A DNA stretch of 64,000 nucleotides from Solihabitans fulvus (GTDB lineage Bacteria; Actinomycetota; Actinomycetes; Mycobacteriales; Pseudonocardiaceae): assembly GCF_008386585.1 (NCBI RefSeq), contig NZ_VUOB01000001.1, forward strand, positions 169,201 through 233,200. Direction: 5' to 3'. The position numbers were made by a program, and so were the translations under genes. Position 1 is the stretch's first letter. Every line of letters starts with the position of its first letter. Positions 1-7,510 of this stretch are shown here, in pieces. The notes beneath the pieces are model-generated. The model searched no databases and was not told where the DNA came from. It saw nothing but the letters and a program-made list of their open reading frames with translations.

Positions 1-64
1 CCGACGCGAGGGCCAGGGCGAACACCCGGCTCGACTGCTGCTGCTCGTCCAGTGTGGCCCTCAC
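1..64 (-). CDS. Partial N-terminus of an unidentified protein cut by the left edge
   Basis: On the minus strand a GTG at 62-64 opens a frame reading MRATLDEQQQSSRVFALAL that runs off the window without a stop. It has actinomycete-like codon use and would be divergent from the epoxide-hydrolase-like gene at 328. An ATG further upstream in the same frame, at 140-142, is an alternative start. Only about 21 residues are visible, so no function can be proposed, and the frame could be chance. Confidence 0.3.
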   Translation of the reverse strand, partial: MRATLDEQQQSSRVFALALAS

Positions 65-248
65 CCGTGCAAGACACCCGTCGGCCGTCGACGCGTGTGA
101 CGGTATTCGCGGCAGGCTGACCAGGGCAAACGACGCGGTCATGAACGGGTGCGTTCCTCACTTCCCGGTAGTCGGGCGATCACGTTCCGGCAGAGCCCCC
201 ATTCTCGAATGTCCACAGGTGTCCGCTGTAGATGCGGATGTCCACAAT

Positions 249-272
249 CGACGATGATGTTTGTCATCGTCG
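249..272. promoter_or_regulatory. Inverted repeat, possible operator
   Basis: A perfect 9-bp inverted repeat, CGACGATGA, six bases, then TCATCGTCG, lies 56 bp before the ATG at 328. It sits in the gap between the left-edge frame and the epoxide-hydrolase-like gene. Symmetry and position suggest a regulator binding site. No regulator gene is visible beside it. It could also act as a hairpin in the leader RNA. Confidence 0.4.
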
Positions 273-327
273 GCCGAGGACATCGACATCTGTCTGCCGG
301 CCCGGTCGCGGGACAACACTTCAACCC

Positions 328-1473
328 ATGACGAACCCCGAGATCCGTCCCTTCCGGATCGACATTCCGCAGGCCGACCTCGACGACCTCCGCGACCGCA
401 TCGCCCGCACCCGCTGGAGCGGCGACATCCCCGGCGCGGGCTGGAGCCGGGGCGTGCCGGTGGCCTACCTGAAGGGGCTGGCCGACTACTGGGCCGACGG
501 CTACGACTGGCGCGGGGCCGAGGCGCGGCTCAACGAGTTCCCGCAGTTCACCACCGAGATCGACGGCCAGGACATCCACTTCCTGCACGTGCGCTCCCCG
601 CACGCCGACGCGACCCCGCTGCTGCTCCTGCACGAGTGGCCGACGTCGGTCGTGGCGTTCCTCGACCTGATCGAGCCGCTGACCAACCCGGCCGACCCGG
701 CCGACGCGTTCCACGTGGTGGTGCCGTCGCTGCCCGGCATCGCGTTCTCCGGCCCGATCCGCGAGGCCGGCTGGACCTACGGCCGCACCGCGGGGGCGTT
801 CGCCACGCTGATGGAGCGGCTCGGGTACGCGAGCTACGGCGTGCAGGGCGCGGGCGGCGGCGCGTTCATCGCCGCCGACCTCGGCCGCCAGGACACCGCG
901 CACGTCCTCGGCATCCACGTGAACGCGCTGCTCGCCTTCCCCTCCGGCGACCCGGCCGAGTTCGCCGGCCTCACCGAGGTCGAGCAGGAGCGCCTGGCCA
1001 GGCTCCAGAACTTCCGCGACGACATGATGGGCTTCGCCCAGATCCAGTCGACCCGGCCGCAGACCGTGGCGTACGGCCTGCACGACTCCCCCGTCGGGCA
1101 GCTGGCCTGGATCGTGGAGAAGTTCAAGGAGTGGACCGACACCGGCGCCGAGCTGCCCGAGGACGCCGTGGACCGCGACCACATCCTCACCACCGTGAGC
1201 CTCTACTGGTTCACCGGCACCGCGGGCTCCGCCGCCCACCTCTACTACGAGAACGCCCACGACGTGAACGGCTGGGGTCCCAAGGATCCCGGCACCGTCC
1301 CCACCGGCGTCGCGGTGGCCACGCCGACCGACATCACCGTCCGGCGCTTCGCCGACCGCGACCACAACATCACGCACTGGACCGAACTGGAGCGCGGCGG
1401 CGCGTTCCTGTCCATGGAGCAGCCGGAGCTGCTGGTAGAGGACGTGCGCACGTTCTTCCGCTCGCTGCGGTGA
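328..1473 (+). CDS. Epoxide hydrolase-family protein with catalytic residues lost
   Basis: The 381-residue protein has the epoxide-hydrolase N-terminal domain (about residues 1-105) followed by an alpha/beta-hydrolase fold. It aligns along its whole length with the intact epoxide hydrolase at 25078-26232, for example in the segment DGYDWRGAEARLNEFPQF. Family members carry HGWPGS at the oxyanion loop, GGDWG with the nucleophile Asp, and a C-terminal GGHF with the catalytic His. Here these read HEWPTS (102-107), GAGGG (Asp replaced by Gly176) and GGAF (His replaced by Ala359). The frame is intact and codon use is normal, so the protein is expressed and selected but should not work by the standard mechanism. 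The ATG at 328 is chosen because family homology begins there; an upstream in-frame start at 232 would run through the inverted repeat. Roles such as ligand binding are only a guess. Confidence 0.85.
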   Translation: MTNPEIRPFRIDIPQADLDDLRDRIARTRWSGDIPGAGWSRGVPVAYLKGLADYWADGYDWRGAEARLNEFPQFTTEIDGQDIHFLHVRSPHADATPLLLLHEWPTSVVAFLDLIEPLTNPADPADAFHVVVPSLPGIAFSGPIREAGWTYGRTAGAFATLMERLGYASYGVQGAGGGAFIAADLGRQDTAHVLGIHVNALLAFPSGDPAEFAGLTEVEQERLARLQNFRDDMMGFAQIQSTRPQTVAYGLHDSPVGQLAWIVEKFKEWTDTGAELPEDAVDRDHILTTVSLYWFTGTAGSAAHLYYENAHDVNGWGPKDPGTVPTGVAVATPTDITVRRFADRDHNITHWTELERGGAFLSMEQPELLVEDVRTFFRSLR

Positions 1474-1478
1474 GCTCG

Positions 1479-1509
1479 CCTAGGCGGGCGGTCCGGGTGT
1501 CCGCCTAGG
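1479..1509. terminator. Hairpin after the epoxide hydrolase-like gene
   Basis: CCTAGGCGG and CCGCCTAGG form a perfect 9-bp stem with a 13-nt loop starting 6 bp after the stop codon at 1473. No T-run follows, as is common in actinomycete terminators. It also ends 7 bp before the next start, so an operator role is possible. Confidence 0.5.
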
Positions 1510-1516
1510 ATCGCGC

Positions 1517-1837
1517 GTGGCGACGAGGAACCGGGCGAAGGGGCGTCGAGTGGACGGCAGAGCACCGGAGGGCCGCGTCCGCGTTGGCGTGCGCGACGTT
1601 GGTTCGCGGGTCGTGCTGCGCTACCGGCTGACCCCGCAGGAGCACGGCCCGTACGGCGAGAGCCTGACCGACGTGGTCGGCGAACTGCTGGCGTGGACCG
1701 ATGGCCCGGACGGCCACGCCGTGGTTCGCCGCAGGTCCGGTGACGAGGTGACGGTCGGGCTCGACCGGCTCGTCACCGGCAAGGTGGTCCCGGCCACAGC
1801 GCGCCCGGCGCGGGACCGGCGGCCGCCGGCCGGGTGA
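1517..1837 (+). CDS. Small SH3-like protein resembling the N-terminal domain of Rv0428c-type acetyltransferases
   Basis: This 106-residue protein has a basic N-terminus and then a beta-rich core, VGSRVVLRYRL, DVVGELLAW and VGLDRLVTGKVVP. The pattern is like the SH3-like N-terminal domain found in front of the GNAT domain in actinobacterial acetyltransferases of the cg3035/Rv0428c type. The GNAT domain itself is absent: the frame stops after the linker-like tail ARPARDRRPPAG and no acetyltransferase follows. Stand-alone versions exist in actinomycetes and are often mis-annotated as acetyltransferases. The GTG at 1517 is the first start after the hairpin. The molecular role is unknown, and the family assignment rests on pattern only. 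Confidence 0.6.
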   Translation: MATRNRAKGRRVDGRAPEGRVRVGVRDVGSRVVLRYRLTPQEHGPYGESLTDVVGELLAWTDGPDGHAVVRRRSGDEVTVGLDRLVTGKVVPATARPARDRRPPAG

Positions 1838-2048
1838 GCGCCGGCACGCGGCCGACTGCTGCCCGATCTGGACCACCCCGGGGCCCGCGCGTCCACGCTG
1901 CTCGGCCCGATCACCGGCCACCGCGTTGGCCCAACTGCGCGCCGACAACCCGAAATCAGGAGATACACCCTGGTCCGGACCGGTCTGATTACGAAGACTG
2001 GTCCGGACTTCGCGCCTTCGACGGGCCGTCGCAGGCGTGCGGGTGGGT

Positions 2049-4103
2049 CTATTTCACGATCACGGTGGTGCAGTTGGTGACGGTGTCGGCGTGGGTGACG
2101 TAGCAGGTGTTGTTGAAGCTGGTCGATCCGCCGTCGATGGTGTCGGGTTTGGCTCCGGGATAGAGGAAGTCCCCGGCGAAGACGACACCGTTGCCGCTGC
2201 CGCGGAAGGCGATGTTGTCGGCTCCGAAGCCGCCGAAGACGATGTTGCCGCCGCTGAGGGCGATCCGGACTCTGTCGGTGCCGGAGCCGACGTAGATCCG
2301 GACGACGCCAGTGATGAACGAGCCGAGGGTGTCGTTGCCGCCCAGCCCGCACACTCTCGTGGCCCTCAGCGCCGGGCCGAATCCGGCGATGATGGTGTCG
2401 TTTCCGGTCGTGCCGGTGGCGTTGCAGAAGTTGGCGTTGGTCACGGTGTTGTTGGACGTGGCGGTGTTGTTGGCCGTGTTCGGGTCCGGCGACGGCGAGG
2501 ACACACTGCCGGTGGTGTTGAGGGTCCCGAGTCCTTCCGGTTCGATCAGCAGGGTCATCGTGGCGCTGGCTCCCACGGCGAGGGTGCCAAGGCTGCACGA
2601 GATGCCTCCGCCGGCGAAGCTGCAACTGCCCTGGCTCGACGTCGTCCAGAGGAGGTTTCCGGGGGCGGCGGCGTTGGTGATCCGCAGGGTGGCGGTCACG
2701 TCGGATGCCGCGATCGTCGGGCCGTGGTTGGTGACGGTGAACGTGTAGCGGGTGTAGCTGCCCAGCGCCGCCGTGGCGGTGGAGACGATCGTCGAGGCCG
2801 GGGCGGAACTCAGGGCGGCCGAGAGGTCGGCGGCGTCGTAGGTGTACCGGTCTGCCGCCGAGGTGGCACTGGTGCCGGTCGGTGTGGTGACCGTGACGTC
2901 CACGATCCCGGATCCGGCCGGTGCCGTCGCGGTGATCGACGTGTCCCCGTTGACGGTGAAGGCCGAGGCGGCGGCACCGCCGAAGTGGACAGCGGTGGCG
3001 CCGGCGAGACCGGTGCCGGTGATGGTGACGGTGGTGGCGCCGGCGAACGGTCCGTGGTTGGGATTCAGGCCGGTCACGGTCGGCAGGCCCGGGGCGAAGG
3101 CCACGCCCTGCGGGTTGCGGCCGAGGGTGATGCTGCCGGTGACGGTGTTGCTGGCGGCGTCCACGACGGTGGCGTTGTTGCCGTAGAAGTTGGTGACGTA
3201 GTAGAAGGTGCCGGACGGGTCGACCGACAGCCCGTCCGGGCCGTTCAGGCCGGTCGACACCGTCGTGACTACGGTGTTGCTGGCGGTGTCCACCACATCC
3301 ACGCCGTTGGGGCCCATGACGTACAGCCGGGAGCCGGAGTGGTTGGTGGCCAGGAAGGTGGGGCCGGCGCCGACCGGGATGGTCGCGGTGACGGTGTTGG
3401 TGGCGGTGCTGATCACCGAGACGGTGTTGGTGTTGCGGTTGGCTGCGTACACGAAGCCCCCGGCCGGGTTGGCCGTCATGGCGTACGGGTTGGTGCCTAC
3501 CGGGACGGTCGCGGTGATCGCATTGCTGGTGGTGTCGACCAACGCGACGTCGTTGTGGTCGTAGTCCGAGACGTACAGCCACCGGCCGGAGGCATCGGTG
3601 GCCACCCCGGACGGACGGGAAAACCCGGTCACGGTGGCGATGACGGTGTCACTGCCGGTGTCGATCACCGAGACCTGGCCACCGCTGCCGCCGTAGCCGG
3701 TGGCGAACGCGCGGCTGCCCGAGGGGTTGAAGCCGATCCCGTAGGGGCTGCTGCCCACGGGGATGTTCGCGGTGACGGTGTTGCTCGCGGTGTTGATCAC
3801 TGACACGGTGGTGCCGTACAGGTTGGTCACGAAGATTCCGGCCCCGTTCGGGGCGGCGGCCACGTGCTGCGGGTTGTTGAACCCGCCGATTGTGCCCACC
3901 ACCGTGCCGGTGCTCGCGTCGATCACCGACACGGTGTTGTCGTTGCCGTTGCTGGCATACGCGAACGGGCCACCAGCCGCGTGTGCCGGCGCGGCCAATC
4001 CGATCAGACCGGCTGTGCTCACGGCCGCAGCCGCCAGGGCCGCCACCAGTCGACGCCATCCGCGCCGACTGCGGGCGGCCGTGCGTGTCTCGATGCGAAT
4101 CAC
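2049..4103 (-). CDS. Secreted YVTN beta-propeller protein with IPT, DUF11-like and RTX-like C-terminal parts
   Basis: The 684-residue protein starts at a GTG (4103) preceded by GGGAGGG at good spacing. It begins with a basic stretch, a hydrophobic signal segment and an AHA cleavage-like site near residue 42. About seven repeats of roughly 42 residues follow, with recurring phrases such as NTVTATIPVG, VSVIDT and GTNPYA. These are characteristic of YNCE/YVTN beta-propellers. Next come an IPT/TIG-like immunoglobulin domain (VTGLNPNHGPFAGATTVTITG), a CARDB/DUF11-like domain with PDPNTANNTAT, and a C-terminal tail with GNDTI, GGNDTL and GFGADNI motifs like RTX calcium-binding repeats. It is probably an extracellular structural or binding protein. 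Ligands are unknown. Cys pairs in the tail may form disulfides. Confidence 0.85.
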   Translation of the reverse strand: MIRIETRTAARSRRGWRRLVAALAAAAVSTAGLIGLAAPAHAAGGPFAYASNGNDNTVSVIDASTGTVVGTIGGFNNPQHVAAAPNGAGIFVTNLYGTTVSVINTASNTVTANIPVGSSPYGIGFNPSGSRAFATGYGGSGGQVSVIDTGSDTVIATVTGFSRPSGVATDASGRWLYVSDYDHNDVALVDTTSNAITATVPVGTNPYAMTANPAGGFVYAANRNTNTVSVISTATNTVTATIPVGAGPTFLATNHSGSRLYVMGPNGVDVVDTASNTVVTTVSTGLNGPDGLSVDPSGTFYYVTNFYGNNATVVDAASNTVTGSITLGRNPQGVAFAPGLPTVTGLNPNHGPFAGATTVTITGTGLAGATAVHFGGAAASAFTVNGDTSITATAPAGSGIVDVTVTTPTGTSATSAADRYTYDAADLSAALSSAPASTIVSTATAALGSYTRYTFTVTNHGPTIAASDVTATLRITNAAAPGNLLWTTSSQGSCSFAGGGISCSLGTLAVGASATMTLLIEPEGLGTLNTTGSVSSPSPDPNTANNTATSNNTVTNANFCNATGTTGNDTIIAGFGPALRATRVCGLGGNDTLGSFITGVVRIYVGSGTDRVRIALSGGNIVFGGFGADNIAFRGSGNGVVFAGDFLYPGAKPDTIDGGSTSFNNTCYVTHADTVTNCTTVIVK

Positions 4104-4807
4104 GGGAGATCCCTCCCTGCTAGGGCGTGGCCTGTCCCGGCGGGCCGGAGGCCCGGACTTGACACGGCAGACCACGTCAGTGCCCTCGACCGGCCATTCC
4201 TCGACCAAGCGCCAACGATGGTTTTGGCCATGGGTTGCGCCGTTGTCGGCAAGCCGGCGATATGCGCCTATCAGGATTACATAAATCAGGTTCCACGAAC
4301 GAGTGAATAATACTGAACACGCAAACCCGACACCAATGGCCTATTGCGGCGCGATTGACATGCACGCGATCCTGGCAAGCCAGGCAGATTCCTGGCCGCC
4401 TTTGATGTTGATATTGCCCGGGCTCGGCGGTGTGACGTGCGACGAGACGCTCGGCCACGTTGACCTGGCCCAGTCCGGCAGCGGGCGATCACCGGCGCCC
4501 GACAGAAAGGGGCTAACATACTCGGCGCTACTGACGGTGGCGATGGAATGGACTCCGATCACCCTGATTGCGCAATGCCAAGGCGACCTGCACACAGACG
4601 TGTTTTTCACAGGGAGGGCAAAGTTCTACTGTGAACACAAAGCACGAGTCGCGCGCGTGGACTCGAATGGCGGCGCTATCCAAGTCCACGCCAACGTTGA
4701 TCTGAGTAGATCATTTACCGCGCCCCCTTGTCTAAGAGTTCGCAATTCGCCTCATTCGCGCTTTTGTGACGGCCGCGGCCGTGCACGAGCTGGCGTTCTG
4801 GCAGGCG
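4104..4807. other. Gene-poor stretch, less G/C-rich than its surroundings
   Basis: Between the propeller gene and the decayed frame at 4808 I find no convincing gene. The part from about 4240 to 4750 is visibly richer in A/T than the rest of the window. An open frame on the plus strand (4303-4881) lacks a ribosome site and typical codon bias. The stretch presumably holds the promoter of the leftward propeller gene, and it may be a remnant of acquired DNA. Confidence 0.5.
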
Positions 4808-5096
4808 TCATCTGGGTAGGAAGACGGCAGCGGCGGCGATCAGCGGCCCGAGCACCGGGATCGCCGCCTGTAGCTCGCTGAGCAGCGTCCGATCGACGCC
4901 GATCACCTGCTCCAGTTTCATTCGCTGCTCGGCGGGGTCGATCAGCGCAGCGCGGTCGGCGGGTGGATCGGCGACCGCCCCGGCAGCGGTCGGATCGCCG
5001 CCAGCTCACGCCACCGCGCCAGGCCGTTCAGCGCCACCAGCCCGGACGAGCCGCACAGGGTCACCGCCAGAGGCGATGGCTGAGCTCGTCGGTCAC
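4808..5096 (-). pseudogene. Decayed small gene spread over three frames
   Basis: A GTG at 5096 overlaps the stop of the DUF1330 gene and reads VTDELSHRLWR before a stop. A second frame continues as VTLCGSSGLVALNGLARWRELAAI. A third carries ALIDPAEQRMKLEQVIGVDR and ends in a hydrophobic stretch, IPVLGPLIAAAAVFLPR, at the TGA 4808-4810. The three pieces follow one another in order and are protein-like, which suggests one gene broken by at least two frameshifts. I do not recognise the family. A sequencing error is a less likely alternative because two shifts are needed. Confidence 0.35.
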
Positions 5097-5386
5097 TCGA
5101 TGCCTTCGATGATGCGGAAGTCGCGCTCGACGCTGTCGGAGAGAGCCACCAGCGCCTTCTGGTAGACCTCGCTCTCGTATGCCGCGACGGCCTGTTCGAA
5201 GCTGTCGAACTCGATCAGAACGACGCGTTGCGTGATTCCGGCCTCGCGGGCGACGACTCGGCCGTCACGGGACAGGAGCCGCCCGCCCCCAGCTCGCACG
5301 GCCGGACCGGCCAACGTGTTGTAGGCAGCCAGCCTCTCCGGGTCGGAGATAGCGCGGTACACACTGACCCAGTAGCCCTTGGCCAT
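5093..5386 (-). CDS. DUF1330 family protein
   Basis: This 97-residue protein shows the family pattern: MAKGYWVSVYRAISDPERLAAY at the start, a central GGRLLSRDGR segment and a C-terminal RVVLIEFDSFEQAVAAYES block. The fold is a small ferredoxin-like alpha/beta barrel of the ABM type. Its biochemical role is not established. The ATG at 5386 is preceded by GGGAGG. The gene is divergent from the MarR gene at 5468, with an AT-rich palindrome between them, so MarR control is likely. Confidence 0.85.
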   Translation of the reverse strand: MAKGYWVSVYRAISDPERLAAYNTLAGPAVRAGGGRLLSRDGRVVAREAGITQRVVLIEFDSFEQAVAAYESEVYQKALVALSDSVERDFRIIEGIE

Positions 5387-5430
5387 GGAAACCTCCCGTG
5401 TTCGGCCGGACACGTCCGACTTCGCGTGAT

Positions 5431-5460
5431 GCATAGAGTATTCATATAAATCTTGTATGC
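5431..5460. promoter_or_regulatory. Probable MarR operator in a divergent promoter
   Basis: A 30-bp imperfect palindrome begins GCATA and ends TATGC, with a core close to ATTCATATAAAT. It is strikingly AT-rich in this G/C-rich context and lies directly between the DUF1330 gene and the MarR gene. MarR proteins typically bind such sites and control both themselves and the divergent gene. The site must overlap the promoter of each. Confidence 0.6.
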
Positions 5461-5467
5461 TTCACCC

Positions 5468-5926
5468 ATGAGCCGTCAAGCCGCCACTCCTGGCGCTGCC
5501 ACTGCGATCGGGTCGGCCCTCTACGGGCTGGCCACCAGGGCTGTGCGACGCCTTCCGCGCGATATGAGCATCACCTCCGCCGCCACCCTGGCCACCCTGC
5601 ACAGGTCCGGCCCGCGACGCATCACCGATCTGGCCGCGATCGAGGGTGTCACCCAGCCCGCGATGACCGTCCTGGTCCGGGTGATGGAGGAGTCCGGACT
5701 GGTCGAGCGGAGGGGCGACGCGTCCGACAAGCGGGTCACGCTGGTGTGGCTGGCCGAGGCCGGCGAGTCGTACGTTCAGACGCGGCGCCAGGCGGGCGTC
5801 GATGCGTTCGCGCGGCTGATCGACGAACTCGCCGACGACGAGGTCGAGGCCCTGGTGGCGGCGCTTCCGGCGCTGGCGCACCTGGCAGAGCTCGAAAACC
5901 AGGATCGAGAAGGGCAGAAGCGGTGA
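5468..5926 (+). CDS. MarR family transcriptional regulator
   Basis: The 152-residue protein has the MarR winged-helix core: RRITDLAAIEGVTQPAMTVLVRVMEESGLVERRGDASDKRVTLV, with helix-turn-helix and a DxRxxxV-type wing. Flanking helices are suited to dimerisation. Its stop codon overlaps the start of the efflux gene (GTGA), which indicates co-transcription and translational coupling. It probably represses this operon and the divergent DUF1330 gene through the palindrome at 5431-5460. The ATG at 5468 fits the family start; a TTG at 5453 in the same frame lies inside the palindrome and is unlikely. Confidence 0.9.
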   Translation: MSRQAATPGAATAIGSALYGLATRAVRRLPRDMSITSAATLATLHRSGPRRITDLAAIEGVTQPAMTVLVRVMEESGLVERRGDASDKRVTLVWLAEAGESYVQTRRQAGVDAFARLIDELADDEVEALVAALPALAHLAELENQDREGQKR

Positions 5927-7332
5927 CGGAGCGCACCCTGGAACGCTCCGAGGCGCGGCTGCTGGTCCCCGCCCTGATGTTCATCGCCCTGGTCGTGGCA
6001 GCGGTCGCCAGCCTCGGGACGCCGCTGATCACCAGTGTGGCGACCACGTTCCACGTCTCGCTCGACAGCGCGCAGTGGACGCTGACCGTCGCACTACTGA
6101 GCGGCGCCGTCGCCACGCCCGTCCTTGGCCGGCTCGGAGCCGGCCCGCACCGACGGGCCACGATCCTCGCCACGCTGGCGATCGTCGTCGCCGGCAGTGC
6201 GCTCACCGTGCTGCCGCTGCCGTTCGCGTTCTTGCTCATCGGCAGGGCCGCCCAGGGCGTCGGGCTCGGTCTGACGGCGCTGATGATGGGCGTGGCCCGG
6301 GACCATCTTCCCGAGGAGCGCAGCACGGCGACGATCGCCCTGATCTCGGTGGTCTCGATCATCGGCGCCGGCGTCGGCTACCCGCTCACCGCACTGCTCG
6401 CCGAGATCGGCGGCGTGCAGGCCGCCTACGGCTTCGGTCTGTTCGTCACCGCTGTCGCCTTCCTGATCGCTTGGCGTTCCATGCCCTCGGCTCCCGAAGG
6501 CCGCTCCGCTCACGTGAACGTGGCGGGCGCGCTCGCTCTGGCGGGCGGACTGTTCCTCGTCCTGTTCCTGGTCGGCCAGAGGAGTCTGTGGAGCCGTCAC
6601 CTCGCCGTGGCGGTGGTCCTCGCCGTCGCCGCCGTGCTCCTGCTGTGCATCTGGACCGCCTCCGAGCTGCGCAGCAAGACGCCCCTGGTCGATGTCCGGG
6701 CGGTGCGGCACCCGGCGGTCGCCGGAGCGAACATCGCCATGTTCGTTGGCGGGAGCGGCATGTACCTCCTGCTCACGCTCATCACGCGGTACGCGCAGAC
6801 GCCGCACAGCGCCGGCTACGGCTTCGGACTGACCACCTTCGTCGCCGGGCTGGTCCTCATCCCGTTCTCGGTGCTGGGGTTTGTCGCCGGCAAACTCACG
6901 CCCCGGGTTCGGACGCTGATCGACGCACCCGTGCTCCTGGCCGGCAGCGCGGTCATCGTCGGCGGCGGGTTCGTCCTCTTCGCCGCGGCCCGGTCGAACC
7001 TGGCCGAACTGCTCGTCGCGATGGGTGTGCTTGGCTTCGGCGTCGGCAGCTTCTCAGCCGCGATGCCCGGCGTCATCCTGGCCGTCACACCCAAGAGCGA
7101 GACGTCGAGCGCGATGAGCTTCAACTACGTCGTCCGCAGCGTCGGGTACTCCCTGGGCAGCGCGATAGGCGGCCTGGTCCTGGCCACCGGCACCGACACC
7201 GGTCATCTCTTCCCGAACGACCACGCCTACACCACCGCAGCGCTGGTCGGCATCGCCGCGATGGCGGTCACGACGCTGGCCGGCCTCGTTCTCGCCCGCC
7301 AACGCCCGGTGCGCTCTCGTCGTGGCCGTTGA
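5923..7332 (+). CDS. DHA2-type MFS efflux transporter
   Basis: The protein of 469 residues consists almost entirely of hydrophobic segments and fits a 14-helix major facilitator of the DHA2 drug:H+ antiporter group. Visible landmarks are the LGRLGAGPHRRATI loop between helices 2 and 3, GRAAQGVGLGLTALMMG, and a long central hydrophobic insert. The GTG start overlaps the MarR stop by four bases. The MarR-efflux arrangement usually gives substrate-induced export of a toxic small molecule. The substrate cannot be read from sequence. Confidence 0.9.
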   Translation: MTERTLERSEARLLVPALMFIALVVAAVASLGTPLITSVATTFHVSLDSAQWTLTVALLSGAVATPVLGRLGAGPHRRATILATLAIVVAGSALTVLPLPFAFLLIGRAAQGVGLGLTALMMGVARDHLPEERSTATIALISVVSIIGAGVGYPLTALLAEIGGVQAAYGFGLFVTAVAFLIAWRSMPSAPEGRSAHVNVAGALALAGGLFLVLFLVGQRSLWSRHLAVAVVLAVAAVLLLCIWTASELRSKTPLVDVRAVRHPAVAGANIAMFVGGSGMYLLLTLITRYAQTPHSAGYGFGLTTFVAGLVLIPFSVLGFVAGKLTPRVRTLIDAPVLLAGSAVIVGGGFVLFAAARSNLAELLVAMGVLGFGVGSFSAAMPGVILAVTPKSETSSAMSFNYVVRSVGYSLGSAIGGLVLATGTDTGHLFPNDHAYTTAALVGIAAMAVTTLAGLVLARQRPVRSRRGR

Positions 7333-7418
7333 TCATTGACCGACACAGCGGCTCGATCCGTGCCACAGCTCATCCTGGCACCAGCTTGGCGAATCGGGAC
7401 GGCCGCACAGGCCAAATC

Positions 7419-7444
7419 GGCATGGCCGCAATGCCGGCCATGCC
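7419..7444. terminator. Hairpin between the efflux and APC permease genes
   Basis: GGCATGGCC and GGCCATGCC make a perfect 9-bp stem with an 8-nt loop. It lies 87 bp after the efflux stop and 67 bp before the permease start. It is read as a terminator for the MFS transcript; an operator of the permease gene is the alternative. Confidence 0.4.
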
Positions 7445-7510
7445 GGGACCATGGACCGATGGTGACCCAGCGCACATCGGCCCCGACCCCGCACGGGCAG
7501 GGCGCGGCAC

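Noticed and set aside
139..1377. Long minus-strand frame opposite the epoxide hydrolase-like gene
   Set aside because: High-GC genes commonly leave long antisense frames. The composition (Val, Gly, Arg, His, Asp) is typical of a shadow frame.
2037..3803. Long plus-strand frame opposite the YVTN propeller
   Set aside because: It is a shadow of the repeat-rich propeller gene; the minus strand has a signal peptide and regular blades.
4303..4881. Plus-strand frame of 192 codons in the A/T-richer stretch
   Set aside because: It has no ribosome site, no actinomycete codon bias and no recognisable motif, and its end overlaps the decayed minus-strand gene.
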